Of a DNA stretch of 64,000 nt, positions 1 to 10,989 are shown one piece after another. Position 1 is the stretch's first letter; each line of letters begins with the position of its first letter. A program made the translations under genes and the position numbers. Source of the DNA: Chelonoidis abingdonii (lineage: Eukaryota > Chordata > Testudines > Testudinidae); NCBI RefSeq assembly GCF_003597395.2, contig NC_133776.1, positions 33,340,642 to 33,404,641 on the forward strand, read 5' to 3'. A model generated the notes under the pieces. That model saw nothing but the letters and a program-made list of their open reading frames with translations, was not told the DNA's origin and made no database searches.

Positions 1-1612
1 TCTCTTTTCCATACTGATCTAAATAGAGGGGCCAGGATAGATACTGTTAACTCAGGATTTACCTTGAATTCTGCATTCAAGTTATCCTTGCCAGAAGCTT
101 TCCCATTTTTTTAAGGATCTGATGGCTTGAATGATCTCTTCCTTAGTTGAGATATCTGTGTTGATATCAAGATATTCTTCTGCCTCTTGGATGTTTGCGT
201 CCTCTATAGTTGGCTCCCTGTTCAGCAATTCTTTGAAATGCTCTGTCCTGTGCATTTCTTGTTCTTTCTGTTAGTAGGTGCCTTGTTTGTCCCTGATGAG
301 TGTGTGTTTGGTGTCTGCTGTTTACCACTGATAAGACGCATCATTTTGTAGATGGTTCCTTGCTCACCACAAGCAGCTGCATCCTCTGCTTGTGTTGCCA
401 GATTATCACTGTCATTTGTCCTCTCACAAGGCGTTTGACCTCCTGCTGTGCCTTGCTATGCTTCTTGCAATATTTGTCCTTTTAGCTTCTGGGATTTTGT
501 GTCTAAAACTTTTTTTTTTCTTCAGAGCTCATCTGGTTTCTATGGCATTCCATGTGCTGGGTGTAATTCACTCCTTCCTCCTTTTCTGCCTGTAGTGTAG
601 ACAGGCTTCACTGCTCTGTTTATAAATTGCTGTTATTTTTGTCCCACCTCTTGTTGATCTCCTCATCTGCATTCCCCTCCTCTTCATCCAGGTCTGCAAG
701 TGCATGAAGTCTGTTCTTTAACTGCAGAACAAAGGCTTTTTATATTTCAGGGGCCTTCAGCTTGTCAGTGTCATAACGTCTATGTCCCTAGTGTGGTGGA
801 CCCACACTTCTCAGTTTTAGCTTGATGGAGGCTGTAACAAGGTCGTGGTCTCTGCCAACATCTGCATCCCTTCTCACTTCACATCTGTCAGTGAGCGTCA
901 CCATTTGACCATACGATGATCAACGGCAATCTGGTTCTTATCTCTGCCATTTGGCGAACACCATGTCAGCTTGTCACCAGGTCATTCATTTTATGGAAAT
1001 CAACAAGCCTCTCTCTGTTTTCATTCATGGTGCCACACCCATGTCTTCCCATTGCTCTGTCGTCATTTGTGTTGTCCTTACTGACCTTGGCATTCACCTT
1101 TCCCATGATGATAGTTAGGTCGTGGTGTGGTACTCACTAACTCTACCTGTAATGCAAGGATGAATTTATCCTTCATTTCTTCATCACTGTCATTTGTCGG
1201 AGCACAGCACTGAATCAGGGTGATGTTATTGTGTTCCCTTTCAGTCTGGCTCTCGTAAGTTTGCTGCTGATGGACTTCCATTCAAGCAGGAAATGGTGTT
1301 GCCTGTCATCTCATCCAGAAAACAGCAAAGTTTCTCCGAGGCTGCTGTTAATCTTCCTGTCCACCTGCTTACACTGACACCCAGGGTGTGTAAGCTGTAG
1401 CATCTCATCTCTGCTGTGACCTGAGCTAGCTTCCCTGTTTCGTTGTTTTCTGTATGTTCCAAAAACCAAGTTTGTTTTTGTCTTGGTGTTGAGCACTTCA
1501 GTCTTCATGCCAGTAGCTTCCTTTCGGCTTTCCCCGCTGGCAGCCATACGGGCCATTGACTCCTGAAGGCCATCACACACAGTAATGAAAAATTTCTCCA
1601 TTGCTGTTTCTG
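1..1612 (-). mobile_element. Degenerate non-LTR retrotransposon (LINE) with APE-type endonuclease
   Basis: Read on the minus strand, this stretch gives broken pieces of an apurinic-type endonuclease followed by the start of a reverse transcriptase. Around 1160-1220 the minus frame reads ITLIQCCAPTNDSDEEMKDK, the usual central endonuclease block. Around 910-980 it reads KLTWCSPNGRDKNQI followed by a VDH, the C-terminal catalytic block. Near 60-150 the frame EEIIQAIRSLK resembles the region just before LINE reverse transcriptase motifs. Frameshifts and stops separate the pieces, so it is dead. The element runs off the left edge of the window, where the rest of its RT should lie. I cannot assign the clade safely; RTE-like or a related APE clade is possible. 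Confidence 0.75.
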
Positions 1613-1614
1613 TA

Positions 1615-1619
<5 letters not shown>

Positions 1620-1646
<27 letters not shown>
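1620..1646. repeat. Homopolymer A tract (27 A on + strand)
   Basis: An uninterrupted run of A lies exactly between the two minus-strand LINE fragments. Both elements read on the minus strand, so this tract is not the poly(A) tail of either one in its present orientation. It may be an expanded simple repeat or mark a third, unrecognised insertion. Confidence 0.9.
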
Positions 1647-1649
<3 letters not shown>

Positions 1650-1650
<1 letters not shown>

Positions 1651-4330
1651 CCCTCTCACTCCTATGGCGTGGTATGTGTCTTCCTCCACCTCGGTCTCTA
1701 CCAGAGGCCTGGGAGTTTAGGTTCTGCGCAGTATCTTAGCCATGTCCTAGCACTGCACTCTCTGGACAGAGAGCTCTATTTGTTCCTGATCTATTGGAGC
1801 CACTCAACCCCAGTGGGGAGTGCACAGCCTAGTGCTCTCACCCATCTGGGACCACTTTGCCTTCACTTTCCAACTCATCCTCCTAGTTCCTCTTCAGCCC
1901 GGTAACTTCTCGCAACTCTCTTATCTCTTCTCGTTCATTAACCTGACTTACTGCATGCACTGCTAATACTATTCACTCACCGCTGTTTGCTGCTCCTTGT
2001 CTATTACCCACGGATGTCTTTCGAATTGCCAGTACCTGCTCGTCCGTCTGAATTCTGAAGTCCCACAGAATCTTAACCCTGCTAATTGCCTCACAACCTT
2101 CCTTGAATCTCCCATCTAGGTCTGTGAGGCTATGCCATACAGCTGTTCAGCATGTTCACTGTATAACAATGCCAGCCACTTGGTTGTGCCGATCAGTGTA
2201 CGTTCTGCGCCGGGGTTGGGGGCTAGGGGGCTGCTTATATCCTGCCACTTATGTTTGGACTGTCTTCTGAGGCCTTCTCTGCCAGTCTGCACGCTTGGGT
2301 TCTCACTCTGTTGTGTAAACCCTACCCAAATCACCGCTGCTCATGCATCTGGTCCCTGCAGCTGTCCGTCAATGATCAGTGCTCAAGCCTGCTCTTTTAA
2401 ATTCCAACCCCTCGCCTCTTCCAGCCACTGTACGGCACCTATCCAATGTCAGCCACTCAGCTGATCGCTCGATGTACGTCCCAGAGATATCTTCTCTGGG
2501 CCGGCACGACTTTTCTTCTGCTTGGTTCCCCTCACCATTGTCTCGGCTGCCTCAGAGCATTCTCGCGCAGCAGTATCTTGAGGGGGCCATCGTTACTGAT
2601 AATCTCTCTGGAAGTTGTTCCGTGGTATTCGTGTCCAGGACAGTGTGCTTTACGGCTGCACCAGGTACGCCGCTTCTTCGCGCTGGTATACAGCACTTCT
2701 GTCCAGGAAACGTGGATAACGACTCTGTGTGGCTTGGTGAAGGACAGTTCCACTCTTTTCCGTGTCTATTCGTTAGAGGGCTCGGGCGAGATAGTTACAT
2801 CAGCGGCACTGGCCTCCATGTCCTCCTTTGGCCAGCTCACTATAACGCAGGGTAGCATGACCGGCAGGGCGTATCTGTTGATGGCGTGGCATCCTTGTCT
2901 TCCCACGAGCTGCGTCTTAGGACCTGTCTATCCTTTGTGATACTTGGATGTGCGGTCTCTGCCCCTCATCGGTTTCCATGTGACGTGGGACGCCAGAGTA
3001 CTTGTAGCTGGTCTGTTATGTCTGACTATGTGGCCCGCTGTAGTCCACCCATCAGTCTTGACTAACCTCTCCTCTCTTCGTACCATCCGCCCACTCTCAG
3101 TTCGAAGACATCCGATATCCTCACTGTAGATCTCGCATCAGGGATAGGGTCGAGGTCTCGTTCATTCTTAGTCATACAGCTTATGTCATCCATGTAGAGA
3201 GTGTGCTTGAGTGTAGTTCCACTCACTGACCTGTACCCGTATCCAGTCCTCTGTGATTATCTGCTGAGGGGGTTATAAAGCCTAGCAGAACGCCAGCAGG
3301 ACAGTGCATTCACCTGGTATATGCCGCACTGATGGCCACTGTGCAGGCTGCCTTGAGTTGGACTTCATGTTTGTCTCTTCCATATCACCATTGAGTTCTT
3401 GAGGAAGGTCCTTAGTGTCCTCGTTGACGTTGTGTATAGCGCCAGAAATTCACAGATCCCCGTGTGCGCATTGAGTCGTCAGGCTTTCCTGTAGTCAATC
3501 ACAGCGTGCAGATGTCGTCTGTCGACCTGAGCTTGGCGACTGCTCAGGTATGAGCAACGGTGTTTTGAGCCTCTGTCTGTGTTCCAATGCCCTTCTTAGG
3601 TTGCGCTTACTGCCCATATGGTCCTTAGTTGGGTATGATGCCTGATAGACTTTCCATGTTTGTGGAGGGCAAAGGTTATGGCGTAGTGGACGGTTCTGTT
3701 TCCCTTCACGGGTCTTCATGATCGCACTCCTCTCTTGTGTTTACCAGTTTGAGACCTGGTGTAGTTCCTTAGCGCGTAGATGTATCATGTTGCTGCGTCA
3801 TCACGAGTTCATGTCTTAGCCGTAAGGGTGTCTCTGTCAGGTGTCAGTCTTTCTTGACCGTGCTGGATGTCTTCTGACTGTGGTGGTCTGTTTCTGTTCT
3901 GGGAGATTGCTGGTCTCTGTTCAGGTCCGCAGCACTTGAACTGGGGTATGATCTTCTCTTTCTCCCATATAGTATCTTCCATACTGTCATTCTTCTGCTG
4001 CTGTGGCTCGCTTATATGTGGTGTGCACTGCAGTTGAAGTTACACCTTGGATACTACTTTGGAAACAGGGCATTTACTTTTTGCCTCTCTTCTCTAGTGT
4101 ATCTCCTGTGCCTGGTTAGCTGAGTGCTGTGAGCCTTTTAGCAGTCCTTCTAGGGCTTCAGATGATCAGGCCCTTGTATGTTTCGTACTGAGTTCTTATT
4201 CTAATCTCTACACCCTCTGTAGTTTCACCAGCTGACACTTTTCTCTCTGAAGTCCACTTGATCTATCTCCATCCTTCATTTTCCAGGGTGGGTACATTAC
4301 TGTTTCTCGTCTGATACTGTAGCCAAGCAC
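1650..4330 (-). mobile_element. R4/Dong-like LINE with restriction-like endonuclease end, degenerate
   Basis: The minus strand holds recognisable fragments of an R4-clade LINE polyprotein. At about 3130-3215 the frame reads TLYMDDISCMTKNERDLDPI, with the YMDD catalytic box of reverse transcriptase. At about 2000-2065 it reads ILWDFRIQTDEQVLAIRKT, and at about 1700-1790 LSVQRVQC followed by DMAKILRRT; these fit the C-terminal part that carries the restriction-like endonuclease in this clade. Order and spacing on the minus strand (RT first, endonuclease last) are as expected. Many stops and frameshifts show it is inactive. Family recognition is from memory of the motif pattern. The 5' limit near 4.3 kb is approximate. 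Confidence 0.7.
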
Positions 4331-5614
4331 AATAGTACTGGTGGAACTACAGAGTTTAGAGATTAAATATACTAATATATATATATTTTTTACGGGACAG
4401 TGTTGTTATCCCTGTGCCTAACATCCCAACCTGCAGTACCATGGTGTCTGTTTTTTGTCTGGCCTCTCTCCCACAGACCAGTCTGACATGATTGAACCTT
4501 CCAACATCAAAAAGCTTCCACTGACACAGACTCTGGGGATTGTTGGGGCACGCAAGCTGTCCCACCTCGACAAGACATAGACAGCAGAGGACAGCCTTTT
4601 CTATATAGGATCTTACAAATATCTGAGCGCCTTCCAGTAGTGCATTAAATTATGAGACTAATATTTGTCATGTTGTTTGTTCTTGCATGTTTTTTCTAAG
4701 TTGAAAAAGTGAATGCAGTGGCCTGTTGTGGTAGGTTTTTTAAAATATATTGCTATGTATTAATTTTAGAGAAAGCAAAGTCAAAGAAATGTGCCTTGCA
4801 CTGGGAGCAATCAGAAATATCCCAATTTGACACATGGCAAAATAATTTGATGTGGTGGTGTCTTACCAAAGGTCACAAGTGATAAATACAATCAGAAAGT
4901 TCTAACAGGCAGTCATTTTCCTATATACTAAAATATTGAAGTAAGTTTTTAATGCCTTTGTATGAAGTATCATGCAGTACTTGAAACCCCCACAAACTTG
5001 AATGAATCATTGGTCATATTGTCCCACTCTTTTTGAAGCAGGATTCCCCATTGCTTTCTATGAGAAGTCTTCATTAAAAATAAATGGGATGATGCTGCCT
5101 TCTTCTGTCACAATTCCATAGGTCTGTGCTGTCTAACTTCTCACACATTTAAGATTCTAATTTCAAAGTATTTCTGAATTATACTTTTTAAATAGTCTAA
5201 AGTTTTATAACTTAAGTGGAAAATACGAAGTATAAAACTTTCAGGAGTATTTTAAATAGGTTAATAGTCTTTGTTTCCCTCTAGTTATGTATCAAGTTCA
5301 GACTTAGTACCAGTTAATCTTTTTGTGTGGAAAGAACAGAGAAAGGAAGAAGAAAGGAAAAGAGAGAGAATGCAGGCAGGAGAAAGATCATTATAAGAAA
5401 ATTGAAAGTGACTTAGAGCATGGCGTATAAAGAACATTTAAAACGTCTTTAAAGCAGATATTCTTTACTTATTTGTGAAGTTGGGTCATCCTAAGAACTG
5501 TTATAGAATATAACTACTTTCCTTGGCAGCCAAAATAACAGAAAGGAAGCTGCTCATATCCTTGCATCAAATGCCTTGCAAAAGAGGCTGTTTGCATGCA
5601 CTTGTTTTCTACGG
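4331..5614. other. AT-rich intronic stretch, no gene seen
   Basis: It holds a short TA run near 4370-4388. The stretch 4390-4600 is less AT-rich and may be the edge of another old repeat that I could not identify. The remainder looks like unique noncoding sequence. I see no splice-bounded open frame that resembles a protein. Confidence 0.6.
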
Positions 5615-5725
5615 CAGTGTTTCTCAACATTTTTGATGCCAGGGCCCAGCTTACTGCCTTGCTAAACTGTCAGGGGGATCTCAGCAACTGGTGCCAGTCC
5701 ATGGACCTGACATTGAGAAACATTG
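5615..5725. mobile_element. Small hAT-type MITE with 8-bp target duplication
   Basis: The ends are inverted: CAGTGTTTCTCAA at the left and TTGAGAAACATTG at the right, 12 of 13 positions pairing. The flanking octamers TTCTACGG and TTCAACAG match at 6 of 8 positions, as expected for an old 8-bp hAT target-site duplication. The 111-bp body has no coding capacity. Confidence 0.75.
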
Positions 5726-7151
5726 TTCAACAGAATACATCTGCTGTCTCAAGCAGGATATTATAAAAAGCAACAGAAGGAAAATAGCACTAGCAGATAA
5801 ATACTAAAATTGTGCTTTAGGAATATTAAAGGTGACCTCCACAGGAGGAAAAAGTTGGTCATGTGCCTTTTTTCATTTTTGATGCTTTATAAAGTATAAA
5901 GATGACCAGCTTTTTTTTTTTTTTTTTTTGAGTCCATTCAAAAAGTGGCTAGTCTGAAAGATTGACTAGAGAGCTAGTGAAATGAAGACCTCACAAGAGC
6001 CAAGTTGAACTATTAACAGGAAAATAGAATGTCGGACCATGTAAAACTTTTTTTTTTTTATATTAAATGCATTTTTAGCTTCAATGACTATGCAACATTT
6101 TGAATTAAGGAAGCTTTTGTTAAAGATTCAGCAAACTCATCTCCTAAAAAAGAGGAAATCGCAGTAGAAACAAAACAAAAACAACTTTGTAAGTTAAACT
6201 CTTTTGGTTATTGACATCCTCAAAGGGAAAGAATATTCCTTGCCAAGTTCACATATAACTCTTCTGCCAAGTATCAATGGCATTAACTGAGGCTAGGTTT
6301 AATATGTCTAGAGGATTCTTTCAAAATAAACAAAAGGTATGGCTTGAATCCCTATCTTAACCATTATCCACTCCCAGGTTTTGGAAATAAAAGTCTCTCT
6401 AAATATGCCGGTTATTTTTTCCACTTATTTCTTCCCCACTTGCAACCACATAGGAGTCAAAGATCAGCTTTTAATTGGGGGAATATAATATCAAAATGAT
6501 CATAACTATGAAGTAAGAGGAAGGCTTATCATGCCCCAGCAATTTGCTGTTTTTCACCATTGCTGGGCTGCTTTGGTTTGTTCTGTCCACTCTTGTCACA
6601 TGGAGTTTATGAAAGGCATAACTTTAAACTGAGGATGAGGCCATCCCATTGCTGAGTTTGACACAAGAAGAAACAGAAAATCTCTTCCCATGACAGAGAG
6701 CGTGAAATAGAGGCATTCTCTCAGGAAGCACTTGCAGTAGGAAGAGAAGTGAGGAGCTCAGCTGCATGAGGTTTCACGCTATCTTTGGAAAAATGGCACA
6801 TGAGCAACATATGGGCGAGTCCATATGACTGCCCTTTCCTCTAGAAACAGCGTTCAGTTATGCCTACAGTGTCTTCCAGGTCAAGTGCAGACACATACGG
6901 AATATAGTGCTAGGGTTTGATCCTTGGCTGGCTTTTGGTATTGCCTTGCTGGTTGCCAGTGAAAAGACTTAATATGTTAGGGCTGTGGTTTTGTTTTTTT
7001 TGTGTTTGGGTTTTTTTGCCCTCTCCCTACTCTCCACCCAGAGGAGGAGGAGGAGGAAATGTCCTTCTCCCTTTTAATAATCGGGCCTCACTCGGACCAC
7101 TCAGTTGCCTTCTCTTCCTCATTGGCATGCTGCAGGGTTGGCGGGACTGTT
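5726..7151. other. Intronic stretch, no gene seen
   Basis: Homopolymer T runs occur near 5910-5929 and 6048-6059. I saw no other repeat with clear ends and no coding exon. Confidence 0.6.
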
Positions 7152-7654
7152 CAGTGATTCTCAAATTTTTGTATTGCTGACCCCTTTCACACAGCAAGCC
7201 TCTGAGTGCATCCCCCGTTATAAATTAAAAACACTTTTTAAAATATATATTTAACACTATTATAAATGCTGGAGATGAAGCAGGGTTTGGGGATAACTTC
7301 CCGACCCCCTGACGCAGGGGTCGGCAACGTTTCGGAAGTGATGTGCTGAGTCTTCATTTATTCACTCTAATTTAAGGTTTCGCGTGCCAGTAATAAATTT
7401 TAACATTTTTAGAAGGTCTCTTTCTCTAAGTCTATAATTAACTGTTGTTGTATGTAAAGAATTTAAGATACTTAAAATGTTTAAGATAAGTCATTTAAAA
7501 TTACATTAAAATGCAGAGCCCCCTGGACTGATGGCCAGGACCCAGGCAGTGTGAGTGCCACTGAAAATCAACTTGCTTGCTGCCTTCCGCATGTGCGCCA
7601 TAGGTTGCCTACCCTTGCCCTGAGGGGTCACAAGCTTCAAGTTGAGAATCTCTG
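7152..7654. mobile_element. hAT-type nonautonomous element (outer, host of a nested hAT)
   Basis: The termini CAGTGATTCTCAA and TTGAGAATCTCTG form an inverted repeat. The flanking octamers GGACTGTT and GTTCTAGC do not match, so the target duplication is lost or the ends are slightly different. The body is interrupted by another hAT element at 7315-7617. Confidence 0.7.
7315..7617. mobile_element. hAT-type MITE nested inside another hAT
   Basis: The termini CAGGGGTCGGCAAC and the complement of CAAGGGTAGGCAACC are imperfect inverted repeats. The flanking octamers CCCTGACG (7307-7314) and CCCTGAGG (7618-7625) agree at 7 of 8 positions, a clear hAT target-site duplication. Removing the insert rejoins the outer element, which gives the relative age. 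Confidence 0.85.
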
Positions 7655-8370
7655 GTTCTAGCTACTGTCTCAGTAGGAGGAAGGGGGCAGGTGGGTTTTG
7701 TTCTGAGGTTGCCTTCCCTGCCAGCTGTTTGTGCATTTGACGGGGGCCCAGAGACAACATCTTCCTTGGCCGGACAGGAGCTCAGAGCACAGGTGGGGAA
7801 AGTAAGAAGCCTTTAACCATCCCCAATCCCCTTCCTGCGTGTGCGGGGAGGGGTGCAGATTAGTGGTGGCGGTGCCTGAAGGGTGTAGAGGAGAACTAGG
7901 ATTCCTATGTGCTGCAATAATAAAAATACTTTTCCACAGGTCAACAGAAACCTGACTGTGATAGCATGGCTGGCTCCTTGTTTTCAGCTGCTGAAACCAA
8001 CAGTAATAAATGGTTTAGCGGGAACCTTAACTTTGGATCTTGTGCTGTATAAATCATGCTTCCTCTCAGATGTGCTAACTCTGGCAAAGAATGTTTCACA
8101 GTTTTAGAATAAATGTTTTGTTTCTGTATTCTGCTTTGCAGAGATGTGCTGTGGAAATTTTTTATTTAACCTTGAAATTGAGCGAGATTTCCACATCCAA
8201 GCCTTTCTTTTTAGGTCCCAGATTGAGGTGTTAAAAGGAGGTTTTGGAGCAAATGGTTACACATTAAACAGATATGTGATCAGGACTAGATGGTATTCAA
8301 CCAAGAGTTCTGTCAGAACTACTAACTATGCAGTGTGACTTATCATTTAAATCAGTTTCTGTACTGGAGG
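7655..8370. other. Intronic stretch, no gene seen
   Basis: Two short open frames (7907-8107 and 8144-8338) are present, but they resemble no family I know and lack convincing splice context. The stretch ends where CR1 similarity starts. Confidence 0.55.
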
Positions 8371-9808
8371 ATAGAAAACGTGATACTTATTTTTAAAAAA
8401 GGATCCAGAAGTGATCCTGGCAATTACAAGCTGGTGAGTCTAACTTCAAATTGGGTGAAACTATAGTAAGGAACAGAATTATCAAACACATTGATGAACA
8501 CAGTTTGTTGAGGAAGTCAACACAGCTTTTTTAAAGCGATGATATGCCTCACCAGTCTATTAAAATTCTTCGAGGGGGATCAACAAACATGTTGACCAGG
8601 GCAATCCAGTGGATGCAGTGTACTTGGATTTTCAGAAAGCCTTTGACAAGGCAGCTCACCAAAGACTCTTAAGCAAAGTAAGCAGTCGTGGGATAAAAGG
8701 GAAGATACTCTCATGGATCAGTAACTGGTTAAAAGACAGGAAATGAAGGATAAGAATAAATGGTCATTTTTCAGAATGGAGAGACTTAAATAGCAGTGTC
8801 CCCCCGGGATCTATACTGGGACCAGTCCTTTTCAATGTATTCATAAATGATCTGAAAAGAAAGAGGTAAACAGTGAGGTGGCAAAATTTGCAGACAATAC
8901 AAAATTACTTCAGATAGCAGAGTGCGAAGAGTTACAAAAGGATCTCACAAAACTGAGTGACTGGGCAACAAAATGGCAGATGAAATTCAGTGCTGATAAA
9001 TGCAAAATAATGCACACTGGAAAACAGAATCCCAACCACAGATACAAAATAATGGGATCTAAATTAGCAGTTACTGCGCAGGAAAGAGATTGTGACTAGT
9101 TCTCTGAAAACAACTGCTCTATGTTCAGTGGCAGTCAAAACTAACAGAATGTTAGGAACCATTAAGAGAAGGATAGATAATATGGCAGAAAATAAAACGC
9201 CACTATATAAATCCATGGTATGCCCACATCTTGAATACTGCATGCTGTTCTGGTCACCCTATCTCAAAAAAAGATAGATCTGTTAGAATTGGACAAGTAA
9301 AGAGAAGGGCAACAAAAATGCTTAGGGTTATGGAACAGCTTCCATATGAAGAGAGATTAAAAAGTCTTTTCAGTTTGGAAAAGAAACAACTAAGGGGAAT
9401 ATGTTAGAGGTCTGTAAAATCATGAATGGTGTGGAGAAAGTGAATAAAGAATCGGAGTCACCGAATGAAATTAATAGGCAGCAGGTTTAAAACAAACAAA
9501 AGGAAGTACTTCACGAAACCTGTGGAACTCATTGCCAGGGGATGTTGTGAAGGCCAAAACCATAATGGACTTCAAAATATAATTAGATACGCTCATAGAG
9601 GATAGGCTCATCAATGACTATTAGCCAAGTTGGTCAGAGATGCAATCCCATGCTCTGGGTGTCCCTAGAGTGATGGATCACTCGATGATTGCCTGTTCTG
9701 TTGTTCCCTCTGAAGCACCTGGCTTTGACCACTGTCAGAAAACAAGATACTGGGAAAGGTAGACCATTGATCTGACCCAATATAGCCATTCTTATGTAAT
9801 CTTATGAT
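8371..9808 (+). mobile_element. CR1 LINE, 3' portion (RT to 3' end)
   Basis: A 5'-truncated CR1 copy. The plus strand encodes VYLDFQKAFDKAAHQRL near 8620, [17 protein letters not shown] near 8805, and FADNTKLLQ near 8886 (the usual FADD catalytic box has its second D changed to N). These are followed by the C-terminal ORF2 block ending near 9280 and the characteristic CR1 3' untranslated end. The end is short repeats of the type ATTCTTATG and ATCTTATGATT around 9787-9808. Frameshifts occur, for example near 9095 and after 9277. It is inactive and intronic. Confidence 0.9.
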
Positions 9809-9858
9809 TACTTTTTAACATTGTGAATCTGAAGACTTTTAAGTTTAGCAGGTGAGTA

Positions 9859-10778
9859 CAGTAACTCCTCACTTAAAATCGCCCCGGTTAATGTTGTTTC
9901 GTTGTTACATTGCTGATCAATTAGGGAACATGCTCGTTTAAAGTTGTGCAGTGGTCCCTTCTAACGTCCTTTGGCAACCACCTGCTTTGTCCACTGCTTG
10001 CAGGAAGAGGAGCCCGTTGCAGCTAGCGAGTGGGGGCTTGTAACCACGGTGGACCGGCAGCCCCCCTGTCAGCTCCTCACTCCCCTAAGTTTCCTGTGCT
10101 GCAGCCGCCCAACAGGCTATCAGTTGCCAGGCAGTTCAGTTCCCCCCGCTACTGCCATGCCCTGCTCCTGTTCTCTGCCTTGGAGCAGCTCCCAGAGATT
10201 CCTGCTTGCTGTGCAGGGGGTAAAGGGGGTGCTAATGTCAGGGTGTCCCCCTCCCCCCTGCTCCTGCACCCTGCTTACCTCTTCTCCGTATAGAGCAGGG
10301 AGGTGACATGGACAGAGAGAGCTTGGGGAAGCAGCTACTGTCTCAACTTCCCGATCCACTTAAAAGGACAGTACACTTAAGAGTGGGTCAGCTTACTTAA
10401 AGGAGCAATGTGCATCCATCTATCTCACACACACACGGACGGACAGCATGGGTCTTTCTCTGCTATGCTCTCTCCCCTCCCTCATGTTCATGCTGCCTTG
10501 TGTGAGAGGCTACATTAACAACAACGTGTTAACCCTTGAGGACTCAGCCGAGTGCTAGTTCATCATTTAGCAGCAAGGCATTCCCTGGGAAATAGTCCAC
10601 CTTCTAACTTCACCACCTCAACCAAGCTTCACAATCATCATAGCTGTGAACAGTATTAAATTGTTTGTTTAAAACTTATACGATGTGTATATCTTATGGG
10701 GAAATTGGATTCGCTTAACATCGTTTTGCTTAAAGTTTCATTTTTCAGGAACATAACTACGTTAAGCGAGGATTACTG
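9859..10778. mobile_element. Tc1/mariner-like nonautonomous DNA transposon
   Basis: The left end CAGTAACTCCTCACTTAA and the complement of the right end TTAAGCGAGGATTACTG form an inverted repeat of about 18 bp. The left flank is TA; the right flank now reads TG, consistent with a decayed TA target duplication. The subterminal sequences (TTAATGTTG at the left, TTAACATCG at the right) are also inverted. The GC-rich centre (10000-10320) has no protein I recognise. The element ends about 60 bp upstream of the first candidate TFDP2 splice acceptor. Confidence 0.75.
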
Positions 10779-10841
10779 TGATATAAAGTGCTTATAAAAG
10801 TGATTCCTAAGCACTTGTGTTCACAAAATTTACCCTTTCAG

Positions 10842-10916
10842 GTTACCGTTGGTTGCATAGTAGAAAATCATTACAAAGCTGATCACATTTTAAGACTTCT
10901 AAAATATTTTGTTCAG
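10842..10916 (+). other. TFDP2: Candidate in-frame 5' extension of the TFDP2 exon (alternative acceptor)
   Basis: A stronger-looking acceptor (pyrimidine run ending TTTCAG at 10841) lies 75 bases, exactly 25 codons, upstream of the acceptor that best matches known TFDP2. The added stretch is open and in frame with the exon (VTVGCIVENHYK... to LLKYFVQ). The frame stays open back to an ATG at 10788, ten bases after the transposon end. I know of no TFDP2 isoform with this peptide, so it may be chance. Homology supports only the shorter exon. Confidence 0.25.
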
Positions 10917-10983
10917 ATTGGTGTAACTTCCGCATATGGAGACCTGAAAGGATTTATAGATCAGAACCGGAGTCCATCAAAAG
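10917..10983 (+). CDS. TFDP2: TFDP2 (transcription factor DP-2), N-terminal coding exon A
   Basis: This 67-bp exon lies between an acceptor (TTTTGTTCAG, AG at 10915-10916) and a consensus donor (GTAAGAG from 10984). It reads IGVTSAYGDLKGFIDQNRSP then SK, and ends with the first base of a split glycine codon. The segment GFIDQN-SP-KG is the hallmark of the DP-2 N terminus. DP-2 is the nuclear dimerisation partner of E2F factors and controls cell-cycle genes; this segment lies upstream of its DNA-binding domain. Frame and phase continue perfectly into exon B at 47728. The initiator ATG is expected in an upstream exon outside the recognised sequence. A longer version using an acceptor at 10841 is possible. 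The paralogue TFDP1 is less likely given the GFIDQN segment. Confidence 0.85.
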
Positions 10984-10989
10984 GTAAGA

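Noticed and set aside
2379..2940. Two overlapping plus-strand frames of about 160 codons
   Set aside because: They lie antisense to the R4-like LINE, whose minus-strand motifs explain the sequence.
8144..8338. 64-codon frame after a TTTGCAG acceptor-like site
   Set aside because: No donor at the end, no family resemblance, and it runs into CR1 sequence.
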